DNA of 64,000 nucleotides from Zygotorulaspora mrakii (GCF_013402915.1 NC_050724.1:744001-808000); one strand, 5' to 3'; positions 27,758 through 38,115 are shown, numbered from the stretch's first letter. Made by a program: numbers and translations. Notes: generated by a model from the letters alone, not told the origin.

Positions 27758-28060
27758 TCATCTTTTTCTTGGACCTCGAATGGGAGGTGATGGTCTGTAC
27801 TGTGGTCCTGTCTTAAACATCGGTGCATTCTTCAACATGTCTGGTACAACAAAAAATCGTATGTGGGAGCCTCTAACGAACACATGATCCATTCCCGTTA
27901 CTTTGCTATCGGTACCGGTCACTGTGACATCTCTAAGCTGCACATTCATGTTATCTTCGCTTTCCACTAGCTTTCCTCTATACGTCTCCCCCGTGGTCAG
28001 CTCAAGCGATACGATATGACCTTGTGCTTCATTTAGAAGCTTAACGGGTATTCCACTCAT
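27758..28060 (-). CDS. SMD3: Core Sm protein D3 of spliceosomal snRNPs
   Basis: 100 residues (S. cerevisiae SmD3, YLR147C, is 101). It forms the heptameric Sm ring on U1, U2, U4 and U5 snRNAs. Seen: IPVKLLNEAQGHIVSLELTTGETYRGKLVESEDNMNVQL (Sm1, residues 4-42) and DHVFVRGSHIRFFVVPDML (Sm2, around 57-75), then the basic RGPRKR tail. The chosen start is the ATG at 28058-28060 (MSGIPVKLL), which matches the family N-terminus. The frame stays open for 22 more codons upstream to another ATG at 28126, but that extension has no counterpart in SmD3. It is divergent from PEP3, with 179 bp between starts. Confidence 0.96.
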   Translation of the reverse strand: MSGIPVKLLNEAQGHIVSLELTTGETYRGKLVESEDNMNVQLRDVTVTGTDSKVTGMDHVFVRGSHIRFFVVPDMLKNAPMFKTGPQYRPSPPIRGPRKR

Positions 28061-28239
28061 GACTGATCCGTTATAGTATTTTCTATTATTCTTTATTAGA
28101 TGTTGTAGCTCGCTCTTTCTTGACATACGTTTGAGAGCGTCGTAGCCTGACCTTAGCCGGAAAGCTCTTTTATGTAGACACTCAGGGTTTTAAAGATGAG
28201 AAACAAAGAAAAGACAAATTTAGTCCATCAAGTATAGCA

Positions 28240-31020
28240 ATGGAGGTTGAAATTGAGCATGTACAATTGGAGTTTATTAAGGAGATTGAGAATAATATCT
28301 CTGCAATGAAGGTCGGGGGTAACACCCTTTGTTTTGCCTTAAAAGTCGGCCTTCTATTCCTCATAGATCTGGAAAAGCCTTCAGAAGTATTCAAATTTCA
28401 AATACCACTTATGATGGCATCTAATAATGCGGAAAAACTGCTTGCTATGTGGATGCATCCTAATGGAAAGAAACTTTTCATCAAGACTAATTTTGCGAAA
28501 TATTATCTGTGCGATGTCGAGTTGATAAAACAGCAAAAGGAGGAGCAAGGAAAAGTCAATGGCAGGTCGAATGGCATTTATACAATGAAGAAATTCCTAA
28601 AGAAAAATTACGATGTGCGATGCGTAACTTGGATCGACGAGAATACCTTTTTGTGTGGCACCACCGATGGAAATATCTTGCATGTTAATACAGTTACCAA
28701 AGATGGGAAGCCCAAAGTTGACGCAGAGGTTTCAAGTGTTTATCAGTTATCGAGCTCGATAGATGGCATCTTTTTGGGCAAAGAAAGTTGTTGCATAATA
28801 GCGTCTGGTAATAAAATTATGTACTGGAAGAAGCTAGATCTTTCAAGAAACGCTGTCGCAGAATTACCAACCGAAACTGAAGAGTTTGAGCACTTGCATA
28901 AGGATGTAGGCAAAAAATTCGATTCTCATAATCAAACTTTTGCATGGATTACACAAACAGGGATAGTGTTTGGCGACGTAACAAGAAGCGCTAAAGTTTT
29001 AGGTAATGCAAAAGTTGTTTTATCTGTCGAATTGCCAGACTCTAAACATAATATTAGAGACCTTATTCTAACCGATTTTCACATAATAATATTAAGAGGA
29101 TGGACCGTGACTGTAATAAGCCAATTGAACAATGATGTAGTCTATGAGGAATCAATCTGGAGTCAAAATGGCGAACGAATGCTGGGATTGGCAGCGGATT
29201 ATCACGCGGATCCTTCTACCTTCTGGTGTTTTACAAGTTCGAATATTTATGAAATCATTTTACATAAGGAAGCACAAGCTGTATGGAAACTCCTGTGTGA
29301 ACAAGGAGAATACAACGCAGCTTTAGCGTTAAAAGGTTTATCCAAATGGGAAAGAGAAATGATTTACTATCATAAAGGTTGCAATCTACTTGATAATAAA
29401 GGTGACCGGATAGAAGCTGCGAAGAGTCTGGGTCTTTCATCTTCGTCTACCGTCAGCTCAATTGCACTTCGACTGATGGATACTGATGATAGTGTTGCCT
29501 CACTGCAGGTCTTTCTCATTCAAAAGTTGAATAATGCGGATGCGACGAATCGGGTCCAGAAAATATTACTTTCTAGTTGGATTGTTTGGAATTACATGAA
29601 GCAATTAAATGACGTCGATGAGAAAATAAATGCGGAAAGAAATGCAGAAGAATTGAAACATTGGACAGAGGAAAAAGAAAATGTCATAGGGCAGTTCAGA
29701 GATTTTTTGAAGCATCATTTGGATTGCTTAGATAAGGAAACAGTTTATCAAATAATAGCTGAACAGAATAGAAAAAAAGAGCTACTCTTTTTCGCAAATT
29801 TGATAGATGACTATGAGTACGTCCTCTCATACTGGATTAGACAAGAAAATTGGTATGAAGCGCTTCGGGTACTATTGAACATGCAAGATCCCGAGAGCGT
29901 CTATAAGTATGCTAGTGTTTTATTGGTTAACTCACCTGAAGCAACCATACATACATGGATGAGAATTGAAGGTATTCAACCAGTCGAATTGATCTCGTCC
30001 CTTCTAACTTATTTTACAAATTTTCAAAAGCAAGCTGAATTGGGCGATACAAATTCAGAAAATTTTGCACTCAAGTATCTATTATGGTACATTGAAGAGC
30101 ATAACTACGATGCCTCGATCTTGTACAACAGTGCCTTGTATATGATAATAACGCAGTGTCGTACAGATCAAGACGATGAAACAAATGAATTGAAGACAAT
30201 CCAATTTCTCGACAAGTATCGGAAGCAATATGATAATGATTTCATCTTGAGATTGAGTGTCAGGTATCGTAAAATCAAAGTTTCAATTTACCTGTATACT
30301 CAGATGAGTTTATTTGAAGATGCAGTTACACTGGCTCTGGAAAACGGAATGATTGACTCAGCCAAGTTGGTACTTAAGGACAAAAATTTGGAGGATAACT
30401 TTAAGCTACGAAGAGCATTGTGGTTACAGATTTCGAAGTCAATGCTCTATAAAGAGGAAAATGCAAACGATATCAAGCACACCATTAAAGCTATAATAAC
30501 AGAATCTAACAATACATTAGAAATTAGAGATCTTCTACCCATGTTTGATACGTTCACTACAGTGGCAAATTTGAAGGATGAGCTGATCAGAAGTCTCGAG
30601 AAACACGGTAAGTCCATGTCTCAGATATCTGATCAAATCAGACATTCTCTACAAATGAAGAAGGAGATAGCAAAGGACATAGAGCTATTTAGGGAGAGAT
30701 ACACCCTTCTCAAGCCTGGTTCCTTCTGTGCCTCTTGCAAACAAGTTCTTCAGACAAGAAAATTTATAGTGTTTCCCTGTGGCCATGCCTTTCACACCGA
30801 TTGTCTTATCAAAGCTATTCTTGACTCCAAAGACTACAATCTCAAGAGCAAAATTGAGAATTTCCAGCGCAGGTTATCAAAGGATAGGAACTCAGTTAGC
30901 GCACAGGAACTTGAATCTATTATATCTACAAAATGTGTCCTGTGTAGTGATATCAACATCAGCAACATTGATGGACCCGTCTACATTGATCAAAAAATAG
31001 CAGAAAAATGGAATGTATAA
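28240..31020 (+). CDS. PEP3: HOPS/CORVET vacuolar tethering subunit Pep3 (Vps18)
   Basis: 926 residues (S. cerevisiae Pep3, YLR148W, is 918). A core subunit of the HOPS and CORVET complexes, needed for endosome and vacuole fusion. Seen: an N-terminal beta-propeller-like half (for example WIDENTFLCGTTDGNILHVNT around 130-150), a central alpha-solenoid with clathrin-type repeats, and a C-terminal RING-H2 finger beginning CASCKQVLQTRKFIVFPCGHAFHTDC (around 830-855) and closing CVLCSD (around 898-903). The long insertion between the finger halves is usual for Vps18. ATG at 28240. It follows SMD3 divergently, as on chromosome XII, and precedes TAF10 on the same strand. Confidence 0.96.
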   Translation: MEVEIEHVQLEFIKEIENNISAMKVGGNTLCFALKVGLLFLIDLEKPSEVFKFQIPLMMASNNAEKLLAMWMHPNGKKLFIKTNFAKYYLCDVELIKQQKEEQGKVNGRSNGIYTMKKFLKKNYDVRCVTWIDENTFLCGTTDGNILHVNTVTKDGKPKVDAEVSSVYQLSSSIDGIFLGKESCCIIASGNKIMYWKKLDLSRNAVAELPTETEEFEHLHKDVGKKFDSHNQTFAWITQTGIVFGDVTRSAKVLGNAKVVLSVELPDSKHNIRDLILTDFHIIILRGWTVTVISQLNNDVVYEESIWSQNGERMLGLAADYHADPSTFWCFTSSNIYEIILHKEAQAVWKLLCEQGEYNAALALKGLSKWEREMIYYHKGCNLLDNKGDRIEAAKSLGLSSSSTVSSIALRLMDTDDSVASLQVFLIQKLNNADATNRVQKILLSSWIVWNYMKQLNDVDEKINAERNAEELKHWTEEKENVIGQFRDFLKHHLDCLDKETVYQIIAEQNRKKELLFFANLIDDYEYVLSYWIRQENWYEALRVLLNMQDPESVYKYASVLLVNSPEATIHTWMRIEGIQPVELISSLLTYFTNFQKQAELGDTNSENFALKYLLWYIEEHNYDASILYNSALYMIITQCRTDQDDETNELKTIQFLDKYRKQYDNDFILRLSVRYRKIKVSIYLYTQMSLFEDAVTLALENGMIDSAKLVLKDKNLEDNFKLRRALWLQISKSMLYKEENANDIKHTIKAIITESNNTLEIRDLLPMFDTFTTVANLKDELIRSLEKHGKSMSQISDQIRHSLQMKKEIAKDIELFRERYTLLKPGSFCASCKQVLQTRKFIVFPCGHAFHTDCLIKAILDSKDYNLKSKIENFQRRLSKDRNSVSAQELESIISTKCVLCSDINISNIDGPVYIDQKIAEKWNV

Positions 31021-31137
31021 AAAATAGTATACTAACATATAAATTGACTTACAATGGATGTCATGATGGTGTTATGAAGGCACTAAGTGTACTTGTCTAT
31101 CAGTGCTAGTGCAACTTTTCAATACGATGAAGATTTG

Positions 31138-31144
31138 TTACCCG
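31138..31144 (+). promoter_or_regulatory. Possible Reb1 site upstream of TAF10
   Basis: TTACCCG followed by G, 134 bp before the TAF10 ATG, in the 257-bp PEP3-TAF10 interval. Confidence 0.45.
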
Positions 31145-31277
31145 GTAAGCAGTTTGAAAATGAAAACAGACTGCAATGAGATTGGTAAATTATAGTCCAC
31201 TATATCAATTATAGACGGTAATTCAGTACAGAGTAAAGTCGTTATAGCATATATCAGTTCCAGTTCCTATCACAAGA

Positions 31278-31895
31278 ATGACGGACGGCGAGATAGAGCC
31301 TTCACAGGGGGAAAACATCGATTTTGACGAGGGTATTGATGAATTCGATGATAATCAAGAAGGACCAGTAGATAATGAAGCACTGTTCGGAACTGGGGAG
31401 CAAAATGATAGCCAGGCATCACAAAATGAAAATGCGGACAATAAGTCTAGTAAACCATTTGTAATTCCAGAATTCACTAGAAAGGACAAGACGCTGAACG
31501 ATATATTAGATATTGTAGAGGATAATCCACCAATCATACCAGATGGAGTAATAGACTACTATCTGACGAAAAATGGTTTCAACTGTGCTGACGTCAGGGT
31601 TAAAAGGTTATTGGCGTTGGCAACGCAGAAGTTTGTGAGCGATATTGCAGCAGATGCATATGAGTACTCAAGAATAAGGTCGTCGGTAGCAGTGAACAAT
31701 GCAAATAATGGACAAGCAAGAGCAAGACAACTTATGCAGGGGCAGCAACAGCCTGGACAACAACAGATATCACAACAGCAACAGCAACAAAATGAGAAAA
31801 CTAATGCGAGCAAAGTCGTGTTGACTGTGAACGATCTGAGCAGCGCTGTAGCAGAATACGGTCTCAATATTAGTCGCCCGGACTTCTATCGTTGA
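31278..31895 (+). CDS. TAF10: TFIID and SAGA subunit Taf10
   Basis: 205 residues (S. cerevisiae Taf10, YDR167W, is 206). A histone-fold subunit shared by TFIID and SAGA. Seen: an acidic N-terminus (residues 1-60), then [75 protein letters not shown] (around 61-138), which is the TAF10 histone fold. A Gln-rich insertion (around 152-177) separates it from the last helix [26 protein letters not shown]. The split of the fold by low-complexity sequence is also seen in S. cerevisiae. ATG at 31278. It lies between PEP3 and CDC37, all three on the plus strand. Confidence 0.96.
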   Translation: MTDGEIEPSQGENIDFDEGIDEFDDNQEGPVDNEALFGTGEQNDSQASQNENADNKSSKPFVIPEFTRKDKTLNDILDIVEDNPPIIPDGVIDYYLTKNGFNCADVRVKRLLALATQKFVSDIAADAYEYSRIRSSVAVNNANNGQARARQLMQGQQQPGQQQISQQQQQQNEKTNASKVVLTVNDLSSAVAEYGLNISRPDFYR

Positions 31896-32194
31896 GGAAA
31901 AGTCTCGCTGTTGGAGTGAGATACGCTGGATCTCAAACAGGACACCCTGGGCAACTTAACAACTGAAGGTGAAGAGCATGATTCTGTTGATGTGAAAGAC
32001 AGAAGCTTAACTATAGTTTCCGTATTTAATGATTGCTCTATGGAATTCTGTAGAATCATACTTCTTGACATTCAAATTCAATATTTGGTATAAATAAATA
32101 TTTAGTAAGAGCTTTATGGAGGCTTCTTTGCGGGTAGATCATTACTTGGGTGTAGGCTGGCTTTACTGGGATCTTGTAACTAGAAGTGAGAAAA

Positions 32195-33667
32195 ATGCCA
32201 ATTGACTATTCTAAATGGGATAAGATTGAACTGTCTGACGATTCAGATGTCGAAGTTCATCCTAATGTTGACAAAAGATCCTTTATTAAATGGAAGCAAC
32301 AAAGCATACATGAGACTCGTATGAAAAGAAGTCAGGACATCAAAAATTTAGAAGTGCAGGTGCACATGTATGCTTGCTTAAACAAGCGAGTAGATAAGCT
32401 TCTAGCAAACGTTAGTGACGAAGAACTTGGAACAAAGGAATCAATCTCGAAATACTTGAACGGGAATTTCGATAAGACAGAGAAAAGCGAAGGCGAGAAC
32501 GTTGATCCAGATATTCCCTCCTACAATGAAATGGTTGAGGATCTTTTTGAGCAATTACAGAAAGATGCGGAGAAACAAGGGAGGAATCTAAAGGATGGTT
32601 CAGTCCTGAGAGAATTAGCTTTAGAACACAGAAAAAAGATCGATAAGGTTACTGTAGAGGCGAAAACAAAACTAGAAGAGCTGTATCGAGAGAAGAGCGC
32701 ACATATTTCGTCTGATGACATTTCCACTGGGTTTGATAGTGGTTTCTTGAACAAGAATAAGGAAGATGCTAAATTGGAATCCACTATGAAAGAAATAGCT
32801 GCGAATAATGGTGCTGCGAACTCGACTGTAGCACTACCTTTGCCGCCTATGCAATTCATTGAGTACGAGGACGTGATGAAACTAGCACCTGAAACAGAGA
32901 CTTTTGGGAGTATATCCAGTAGCGACTACAAAAAATCGCAATCGTATCTTCTTGATAATATGCCGATTATTTCAGAGCAACAAAAGGATGCTTTGATGAT
33001 GAAGGCTTTTGAATATCAAATGAGTAATGATGAAAAATCTGCTTACAGGGTTATTCATCAATCTGAGCTACTTGCGTACATTCGCGAAATTTACGATATG
33101 AAGAAGATTGGTGTCTTGAAGGGAAATGAAATGACAGAAGTCATTAATGTGTTTTTTAAGAGGGTTATTTTTGGTAATAATATTGCTGGTAAACAGTCCT
33201 TCTTACAATCTGTGCAGGCAAAGTTTGATCATGTGAAAAAGCGTGTAAAAATAATGGAGCAGGAACAAGAAGCTGAAGAACAAGGTGTTGAAACTATACA
33301 GTTGAAGTCACTTGATGAGTCTAATGAGTTGGAGGTTAACTTACCTGATTTTGATTCTTCAGATCCTAACGAGATGAAAAGAGTAGCAGCATTTAAAAAA
33401 CTTCCACCTAAAATGCAAGATGCCGTCAGTACTAAAAATTTGGATACAGTTAATGAAGTGTTCGCAGAAACCCCCATCAAGGAAGCAGAAGAATATTTAG
33501 AGCTTTTCGGTGAAGCTGATATTATTGGAGTTAAAGCATTACTGGAGAATGAAGAAGATTTCAATCAGCTGAAGAGTGAATATCAAAAAGAAAATATATT
33601 GGAGGAATTAAGCATAGGTGAGCAGGATAACGGAGAACAAGTTAACACTACTGATACTGTCGACTGA
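32195..33667 (+). CDS. CDC37: Hsp90 co-chaperone for protein kinases
   Basis: 490 residues (S. cerevisiae Cdc37, YDR168W, is 506). It delivers kinases to Hsp90 and is needed for cell-cycle start. The start is the ATG at 32195, giving MPIDYSKWDKIELSDDSDVEVHPNVDKRSFIKWKQ-type sequence, nearly identical to the family. The three codons before it begin with GTG and are not used. Seen: CK2 target serines Ser14 and Ser17 in the ELSDDSD motif, a coiled N-terminal kinase-binding region, the central Hsp90-binding domain with PIISEQQKDALMMKAFEYQ (around residues 255-275), and a C-terminal domain containing GVETIQLKSLDESNELEVNLPDF. It ends in TDTVD, close to the orthologue. It converges with the YLR149C orthologue. 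Confidence 0.97.
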   Translation: MPIDYSKWDKIELSDDSDVEVHPNVDKRSFIKWKQQSIHETRMKRSQDIKNLEVQVHMYACLNKRVDKLLANVSDEELGTKESISKYLNGNFDKTEKSEGENVDPDIPSYNEMVEDLFEQLQKDAEKQGRNLKDGSVLRELALEHRKKIDKVTVEAKTKLEELYREKSAHISSDDISTGFDSGFLNKNKEDAKLESTMKEIAANNGAANSTVALPLPPMQFIEYEDVMKLAPETETFGSISSSDYKKSQSYLLDNMPIISEQQKDALMMKAFEYQMSNDEKSAYRVIHQSELLAYIREIYDMKKIGVLKGNEMTEVINVFFKRVIFGNNIAGKQSFLQSVQAKFDHVKKRVKIMEQEQEAEEQGVETIQLKSLDESNELEVNLPDFDSSDPNEMKRVAAFKKLPPKMQDAVSTKNLDTVNEVFAETPIKEAEEYLELFGEADIIGVKALLENEEDFNQLKSEYQKENILEELSIGEQDNGEQVNTTDTVD

Positions 33668-33776
33668 TAATACGGTAAAACACCTCCTATGGCCAAGACA
33701 AAACATTGCATTTTTTAAAAACCATTCCCTTTCTTACGTATGATCTAATTACATAAAATTTCTTTGCCTGTTTGCG

Positions 33777-35915
33777 TTAACAAAAATCATAACTCGAAAA
33801 ACTGCGCCGTGCCCACGAGTTTATATTCCATTTCATTATTCCATAGTCCGTACCGATAACTAAAGAACTTCCACAACGATCTTCAATCCAATCTATGCCG
33901 GAAATATTATTCTCTTCCGTAAAATCTGCATTGGAATAGTTGGCAAGTGAATTGACTGCATAGTCATTCGAAGAGAAATATAATCTATTGTTCAATTGCC
34001 CAGGAGATCCGCTATTAACATTGACATGAGCATCGAGTAATTCATCTTCTTCGAAAGTTGCATTTGATGGTGTTCTTATTCGAGCATCTCGAACAAATAT
34101 TCCGGTACGTTGCTCTTGATAATTATAATTGTCAACTCTTGGATAGCTATGCTCTGAATTTGGACTATCCAAGATAGCAGGATCCATTTCTCCTGTATCT
34201 TCACACATATTAGATGATGTTGAAAACCTTCTCACTCTATATGATGATCGTCTTCTAAGTACAGTAGTTGATAAAGAGGTATCCTCATTTTGATCATCAT
34301 TCAAATGCTGCTGAAAACTTGCGGTATTATTAGTTAATTTATTCACAGCTTTTGGATATGGTACAACTTGTGGTTCAAGATATCTTAATGGTATACTTGT
34401 AGCAGAAGTTAGCCAAGGCTCATTATTGAGGGATGGAGGTGGAGTTGGATTAGAATGTCTTCTTCTACTACCGATAGCATAACTTGATACTGAAGAAGAA
34501 GAAGAAACTCGAGATACAGCTGATATGAACGGAATATTCCGTCTTCTTGTATCAGTACTGTTATTACTCATATCATTCATATTTGTGGTAATGAGTTCTT
34601 CTGTTTCACTTTTCAATTTATCTGGTACTAATATTACTTGATGATTCATAAAATTCCTTGTATCGACCACATGAACTCTTCCTTGATGTTCTGATATAAA
34701 AAGTAAATCATCTAATCCATAACTGAACTTACAAACTCTAAATGCGCCATTATGTGAATGCGGCCTTGTTGAAGTAATTTCAGTTAGCGGAGTTTCCATA
34801 TTTCTCACATCATATACTAAGCAGACACCATTTTGAAAAAGTGTTGCAAATTGTAAATCATTCTCAGAAAAGCAGCTGTAAAAGCCATGGTCGCCATTCG
34901 GTGCTTCATAAATATGATCCACAAATCCGGAACCATCAGGTAATGCAAATCTTGGAATTCTTTTTGATCTAACAACTGAACTACCCCAATCCGGTTGATT
35001 ATCATACGATAGCAGAAACTGACCTGCCAGTTCATTTTGTCTATATATGGCAAATTTATTGGAATCTCCCGACACTATTAATGTTTTTGAATCATGTGAG
35101 ATTGCGGCATTATTCAAAGCAAATTTTAAATCTGAATATCTTCGAACTAATTCCACACCACGATTGTTAATGCTACATTGATAAAGATGGCCGTCGTTGT
35201 TACAAGAATACAAATCATATTCTTGATTTGTTCTTGAACTTAATGTAACGCAATTATTAATAAATTGGCCTACAATAACGGATGAAGGGATTCCAGTATC
35301 CTTGTGACAAAGCGATATAATGCCCTTCCATATACTTGGGTTACTGTAGTTACTATGATCTGATAACACGTTATTATTCGTTAATTTAACAGGTTCGGCA
35401 GGAGGTGGTAATGGTTCACCATCATTCGTATCGTTTGAAAGCCGCGACCAATTTGTTGGGAATCCCTTATCATCAGGACCAATTAAACCACCACATGCTA
35501 CTAAGCCATTACATTCGGTGAAACTCCTTGGCTTAAAGTTGAATTCAACTGTTTTCTTAGAGGGCAAATTCAAGTTCCCCTTTACAGAAGTTAAGCCTGA
35601 TGAATTTTTTCTCGCCACATTGAAGCTATTCCGTCTTATCTTTGAACTGTTCAGCTTCTTGGATCTGGTATTACTTTGGCTGGCTTGCCCGGTGTCCAGA
35701 GACCTAATTTGATGATCATAAATATAGTATAACTTCCCGGGATCCGTTGAAGAATGCTTTATACAGTCTCGGAGTTGCCAATGATTTATCGACACCTTGG
35801 CATCATAAAGTTCCAAACCGGGCATCATATAATTTTGGAAGACCTTATCTGAGCCCGTATTGAGATTCTCATCCTCTACTTCGTCATTACTGCTATGGTT
35901 TCCGTCAATAGTCAT
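33777..35915 (-). CDS. GID11: GID ubiquitin ligase substrate receptor candidate (YLR149C/Gid11 orthologue)
   Basis: 712 residues (S. cerevisiae YLR149C is 730). Gid11 is a substrate receptor of the GID/CTLH E3 ligase that recognises proteins with N-terminal threonine. Seen: MPGLELYDAKVSINHWQLRDCIKH (around 30-53), the GLVACGGLIGPDD motif, WD-like blades such as NCVTLSSRTNQEYDLYSCNNDGHLYQC and FRVCKFSYGLDDLLFISEHQGRVHVVDTRNF, a long Ser/Asn/Arg-rich insertion (about 445-600), and a final blade ISGIDWIEDRCGSSLVIGTDYGIMKWNINSWARRSF. The assignment rests on similarity and position beside PEP3 and STM1; function is inferred from S. cerevisiae. ATG at 35913-35915. About 650 bp of upstream DNA includes a GACTC cluster. 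Confidence 0.9.
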   Translation of the reverse strand: MTIDGNHSSNDEVEDENLNTGSDKVFQNYMMPGLELYDAKVSINHWQLRDCIKHSSTDPGKLYYIYDHQIRSLDTGQASQSNTRSKKLNSSKIRRNSFNVARKNSSGLTSVKGNLNLPSKKTVEFNFKPRSFTECNGLVACGGLIGPDDKGFPTNWSRLSNDTNDGEPLPPPAEPVKLTNNNVLSDHSNYSNPSIWKGIISLCHKDTGIPSSVIVGQFINNCVTLSSRTNQEYDLYSCNNDGHLYQCSINNRGVELVRRYSDLKFALNNAAISHDSKTLIVSGDSNKFAIYRQNELAGQFLLSYDNQPDWGSSVVRSKRIPRFALPDGSGFVDHIYEAPNGDHGFYSCFSENDLQFATLFQNGVCLVYDVRNMETPLTEITSTRPHSHNGAFRVCKFSYGLDDLLFISEHQGRVHVVDTRNFMNHQVILVPDKLKSETEELITTNMNDMSNNSTDTRRRNIPFISAVSRVSSSSSVSSYAIGSRRRHSNPTPPPSLNNEPWLTSATSIPLRYLEPQVVPYPKAVNKLTNNTASFQQHLNDDQNEDTSLSTTVLRRRSSYRVRRFSTSSNMCEDTGEMDPAILDSPNSEHSYPRVDNYNYQEQRTGIFVRDARIRTPSNATFEEDELLDAHVNVNSGSPGQLNNRLYFSSNDYAVNSLANYSNADFTEENNISGIDWIEDRCGSSLVIGTDYGIMKWNINSWARRSFSSYDFC

Positions 35916-36564
35916 GATGCGGTGGTATTTACTCGCTCCTCGGTCGTCTCACAGTTCAATGATATTTATCTCCTCCTCACACTTTTCACAGTCCTTATAT
36001 TATCTAAAGCTCCTCTTTTCTTTTTCTAGCAAAATACCATAATCTGGGTAAAAGTACAGATAGATATGTAAAGCCGTTGCAATATATACACGTAACTCGT
36101 TGCGATATCTATGGAAAGGGAACACCAAAGCAAGACTTCGCGGCTGTTTTTGTTGTTATCTGGAAATCTCTACTCCGGTCTTTACTCCAAACGCTTGTTG
36201 TGGCAATCCAGTCTAATCTGATCCTCTTCCACTTTCTGACCACAGTACCACTCAGGTGCTGTCGCAAATACAGAAATATGAGAAGCTCTTGGTTGAATAA
36301 AGATCGATCTTCTGATTGTTCCCTTCCTTTAGCTTGTTATATGTTATACTGCTATCCTTTTTTTTCCTTCCAAGCACTTTCCCCCAATAATCCTTTAGAA
36401 CCTTTGCACCCCTTATCTAACAAATGAATGTGCTAACGTAGTGAGTCCTGGTCCTGAGTCACAGCAAACGACGCGACTCAAATTTGAAAAGACTCATTCA
36501 AAGTGACTCAAAATGAATAATAGTAAAATATGTGATAGAGTTACGTGATGTAGTTGTCTCGTAC
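35916..36564. other. Upstream region of the YLR149C orthologue / STB3 3' end
   Basis: 649 bp between two minus-strand genes. A 116-codon plus-strand frame in it (around 36077) has no supporting feature. The distal part holds five GACTC-type heptamers. Confidence 0.55.
36442..36510. promoter_or_regulatory. Cluster of five Gcn4/AP-1-like heptamers
   Basis: TGAGTCC (36442), TGAGTCA (36455), CGACTCA (36474), AGACTCA (36490) and TGACTCA (36504) fall within 69 bp. TGASTCA is the Gcn4 consensus. The cluster is 527-595 bp upstream of the YLR149C orthologue and 55 bp past the STB3 stop. Confidence 0.55.
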
Positions 36565-38115
36565 TCAAGACTTAAGGCTCATTAGCAAAAATGCTGCATT
36601 ATTATCGTCATTTGGACTGTTACTGCTGTTTTTTGTGTCTGTTGTATCATTTAATGCGGCTGGAGGTAAACTGTTATCCAATGGTGGAATATTATTAGCA
36701 TCTGGCACATTCGGTTTGACAAATCCATTTGGAGACGTTGCTAATGTTTCCATTTTTGGCGCCACACTGTTGTTTCTTAGCTTTGCAGCACCAATAGCAG
36801 CCCAATCTTCTTCGTCGGTATCAGAATGTGGAGCATGTGAGATTTGTGATTGCGAGAAATGTGTACTTTGAGAGTTTTTCGTTTTTGCACTTTGTTTTGC
36901 TGTAATCGAGTTTTCAGGAATTAACGTGTTTTTGTTTTGTGACTGATTCGTTAACAATGGTGGAACCTGTGAAGAGTTCTTTTGATATGTAAGTCTTGGA
37001 GAAGAGCCTGCAGGTAGCCAATGATAGTTTCTATGAGAGAGCAAAGTCGATCTTATGCTTGACTCTTTTGAAAAAGACATTCTCGACTCTCTTCTTGACG
37101 TGGGTTCGCTGATTGAATTCGACAATTGTTCAAGGTCAATCTTTGAGCTGCTGTTCTTTCTTGTTATTGGATTGGAGACATCTGTCTGTGGTAAATCCAG
37201 ATGAACGGTGGTGGTGGCAGCAGTGTTGTTTTTGGAAATTGATGAAGTACGTATCTTTGAACTTGATCTGCGATTTCTATTTTTTTTCAATAATGGTCTA
37301 ACCCTCTGGGCGAGTAATTCATGCTCGAGGTCTTCTGGCGAAGAGTCGGCAAAAACCACACTAGATTTTCTTCTTCTGAAACTAAATAGATCTTCTCTTT
37401 TGATGGGATTCATTAAAAATTCATTTTCATCATTATCATTATCATCTTCCTCGTCGTCCTCTTCTGCTTCGTCCTCTTCCTCGTCATCGACGCCCGTCAT
37501 CCTATGTCGGCGATCTTCACGCCCGTGAATATGATCGTTTTCATCTTCATCTTCAGACGCCACTGCGTTTTCATCAATATAAACAACATCGGAGTTCACC
37601 GCAGAGGCCAAAGGCTTCTTTACAGCGCTATTATTCGACGAGGACTTGTTGTAAAGTTGTGGCCTTCTTGCGCCCACAGTACTGCTACTGCTTCTCCTTC
37701 TTTGGCTCTCTTGGCTTACAATATCCTTGACTTTGGCATTCGCGATATTTGTGGCATCACGCTCCTCAGAAAACGTGGCTGCATCAACAATTTTCGCTGA
37801 CCACTGGCCCCACCCTATCTTCGCGAACACAACCTGACTGTCCTTATCGCCAGATTCCATAGCGCTCATTATTAGTCTCCTCTGTTTCGAAGATGACAAA
37901 TCCTTGAAACTCGGTATCTCCGCGCCAAGCGTTTGAGTTATATGCCTTATTGCCAATGGGCCCCGTTCAAGAAGCAAACTGGATAATTTCCCAGGAGTAA
38001 CCATCTGAGCTGCTGCCAAACCTGCCGGCGAAGATGTTGAAATCGGCTTTGTCATAATTCCGCTAACTGTTGTTTTAGTGTCCAAAGGTGGCGATCCATC
38101 GCTATGATAATCCAT
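36565..38115 (-). CDS. STB3: RRPE-binding transcriptional repressor Stb3
   Basis: 516 residues (S. cerevisiae Stb3, YDR169C, is 513). It binds the RRPE element (core AAAAATTT), interacts with Sin3, and represses ribosome-biogenesis genes when glucose is absent. The start is the ATG at 38113-38115 (MDYHSDGSPP); the frame continues 17 codons upstream only through TTG. Seen: the DNA-binding Stb3 domain from PAGLAAAQMVTPGKLSSLLLERGPLAIRHITQTL through LSSSKQRRLIMSAMESGDKDSQVVFAKIGWGQWSAKIV (about residues 29-118), a strongly acidic stretch (DDEEEDEAEEDDEEDDNDND, around 210-230), and a Ser/Asn-rich C-terminal half. It is divergent from STM1 across an unusually long 1.4-kb interval. The TRM82 and STM1 upstream regions in this window carry its likely target sequence. 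Confidence 0.95.
   Translation of the reverse strand: MDYHSDGSPPLDTKTTVSGIMTKPISTSSPAGLAAAQMVTPGKLSSLLLERGPLAIRHITQTLGAEIPSFKDLSSSKQRRLIMSAMESGDKDSQVVFAKIGWGQWSAKIVDAATFSEERDATNIANAKVKDIVSQESQRRRSSSSTVGARRPQLYNKSSSNNSAVKKPLASAVNSDVVYIDENAVASEDEDENDHIHGREDRRHRMTGVDDEEEDEAEEDDEEDDNDNDENEFLMNPIKREDLFSFRRRKSSVVFADSSPEDLEHELLAQRVRPLLKKNRNRRSSSKIRTSSISKNNTAATTTVHLDLPQTDVSNPITRKNSSSKIDLEQLSNSISEPTSRRESRMSFSKESSIRSTLLSHRNYHWLPAGSSPRLTYQKNSSQVPPLLTNQSQNKNTLIPENSITAKQSAKTKNSQSTHFSQSQISHAPHSDTDEEDWAAIGAAKLRNNSVAPKMETLATSPNGFVKPNVPDANNIPPLDNSLPPAALNDTTDTKNSSNSPNDDNNAAFLLMSLKS

Noticed and set aside
28061..28126. 22-codon N-terminal extension of SMD3
   Set aside because: SmD3 proteins begin at the MSGIPVKLL position; the extension has no counterpart and would precede a strongly conserved start.
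31030..31036. TACTAAC after the PEP3 stop
   Set aside because: No upstream donor splice site and no following coding exon; it is within the PEP3-TAF10 interval by chance.
36077..36427. 116-codon plus-strand frame upstream of the YLR149C orthologue
   Set aside because: It begins without an ATG and is hydrophobic but patternless; it lies in a promoter region.
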